From: Roseiflexus sp. RS-1
GTDB taxonomy: Bacteria; Chloroflexota; Chloroflexia; Chloroflexales; Roseiflexaceae
Length of the DNA stretch: 64,000 nt
Direction: 5' to 3'
Assembly: GCF_000016665.1 (NCBI RefSeq)
Contig: NC_009523.1
Location: forward strand, 1,302,001-1,366,000
Shown piece after piece: positions 63,717 to 64,000 of this stretch (positions are counted from its first letter, which is position 1; each line of letters begins with the position of its first letter). The notes beneath the pieces were generated by a model. The model was not told the DNA's origin. It made no database searches and saw only the letters and a list, made by a program, of their open reading frames with translations. The translations under genes were made by a program, and so were the position numbers.

Positions 63717-64000
63717 CTACGGCGCCACAATTTGCACGACGGTCGTTGTGGCGGTTCCGGTCAGCGCGCGAGCGCCGGGCAGGATCAGTTCCGGCGGCGG
63801 AACAGCATACGATCCCGGCGTTACCGCGCGCACCAGATAGGTGTATTGATAGATGCCGGGTGCAAGCGCCTCGACCGCTAGTTCGATCCGGTCTGAAAAC
63901 AGATCGATTTGACGAAACACCGGACTCGATCCAGCATCGACCGGCACGAATCCGGCAGGGAACGCATCGCGCAGTGTCACAAAATGTCGCTCGGTGTGAG
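63717..64000 (-). CDS. Alpha-2-macroglobulin-like protein, C-terminal end only
   Basis: The frame is open to the right edge, so only the last 94 or so residues are seen. ERHFVTLRDAFPAGFVPVD, DLFSDRIELAVEALAPGIYQ and YTYLVRAVTPGSYAVPPPEL correspond to the final macroglobulin domain of bacterial YfhM/MagD-type alpha-2-macroglobulins (DRxxxF...YxYLxRAxTPGxFxxPP). Most of the protein, including any thioester, lies outside. It is co-directional with the glycoside hydrolase gene, 47 bp upstream of it. Confidence 0.75.
   Translation of the reverse strand, partial: HTERHFVTLRDAFPAGFVPVDAGSSPVFRQIDLFSDRIELAVEALAPGIYQYTYLVRAVTPGSYAVPPPELILPGARALTGTATTTVVQIVAP

Overview
The window looks like a chromosomal segment of a filamentous phototrophic Chloroflexota bacterium, most like Roseiflexus. 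This is an inference from gene content and style: a GC-rich genome, a very large DUF11/SD-repeat surface protein, a Uma2-type gene, a two-domain polyphosphate:AMP phosphotransferase, a tricorn-type protease, and intergenic space filled with hairpin repeats and 7-bp tandem tracts. No rRNA or 16S-type marker is present, so the genus is not proven. There are about 34 protein genes, one tRNA, two clear gene remnants and several unusual repeat arrays.

Layout. 1-5.6 kb: the end of an MFS transporter, 2.1 kb of repeats (a 260-bp tandem with MITE-like ends, then 48 heptamers), and pyruvate phosphate dikinase. 5.7-8.5 kb: a GT4 glycosyltransferase diverging from a fosmidomycin-resistance-like MFS carrier. 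8.5-9.5 kb: a transposase remnant and small repeats. 9.5-25 kb: one gene for a 5166-residue exported protein. It has six alternating pairs of DUF11-like domains, four phage-tail-like inserts, one lectin-like insert and eleven SD-repeat B domains. 25-34 kb: a Uma2 gene, then a compact operon with a near-consensus promoter and a candidate operator: TetR regulator, GPH symporter, sphingosine-phosphate-lyase-like PLP enzyme, an SDR fused to a ThDP enzyme, and an M20 peptidase. 34-38.4 kb: a fused double FtsX/MacB permease and groES-groEL. 38.4-41.3 kb: repeat arrays that end inside a broken esterase gene, then tRNA-Lys(UUU). 41.3-46 kb: a reverse-strand operon of zinc-ribbon protein, glycogen synthase, polyphosphate:AMP phosphotransferase and DUF507. 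46-50.3 kb: deoC, a Gfo/Idh/MocA dehydrogenase with a TIM-barrel isomerase, and a sulfite-oxidase-like enzyme with a small winged-helix protein. 50.6-57.6 kb: an orphan response regulator, an aminotransferase, a DUF2892 membrane protein, a methyltransferase preceded by 28 heptamers, and a tricorn protease. 58-64 kb: a peptide ABC transporter without ATPases, a secreted glycoside hydrolase, and the end of an alpha-2-macroglobulin-like protein.

How genes work together. Carbon and energy storage recurs: PPDK, GT4, GlgA and PAP link phosphoenolpyruvate, glycogen and polyphosphate. The 26.2-33.8 kb operon reads as an uncharacterised inducible import-and-breakdown route: carrier, amide hydrolysis, PLP lyase or decarboxylase, then aldehyde handling by the ThDP-SDR fusion. 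The two best candidates for something undescribed are that operon, with its fusion enzyme, and the giant protein with its strict A-B domain alternation. A third theme is the heptamer tracts: both carry the GGTTCTC strand as the sense strand of the gene they precede, and one lies directly against the start codon.
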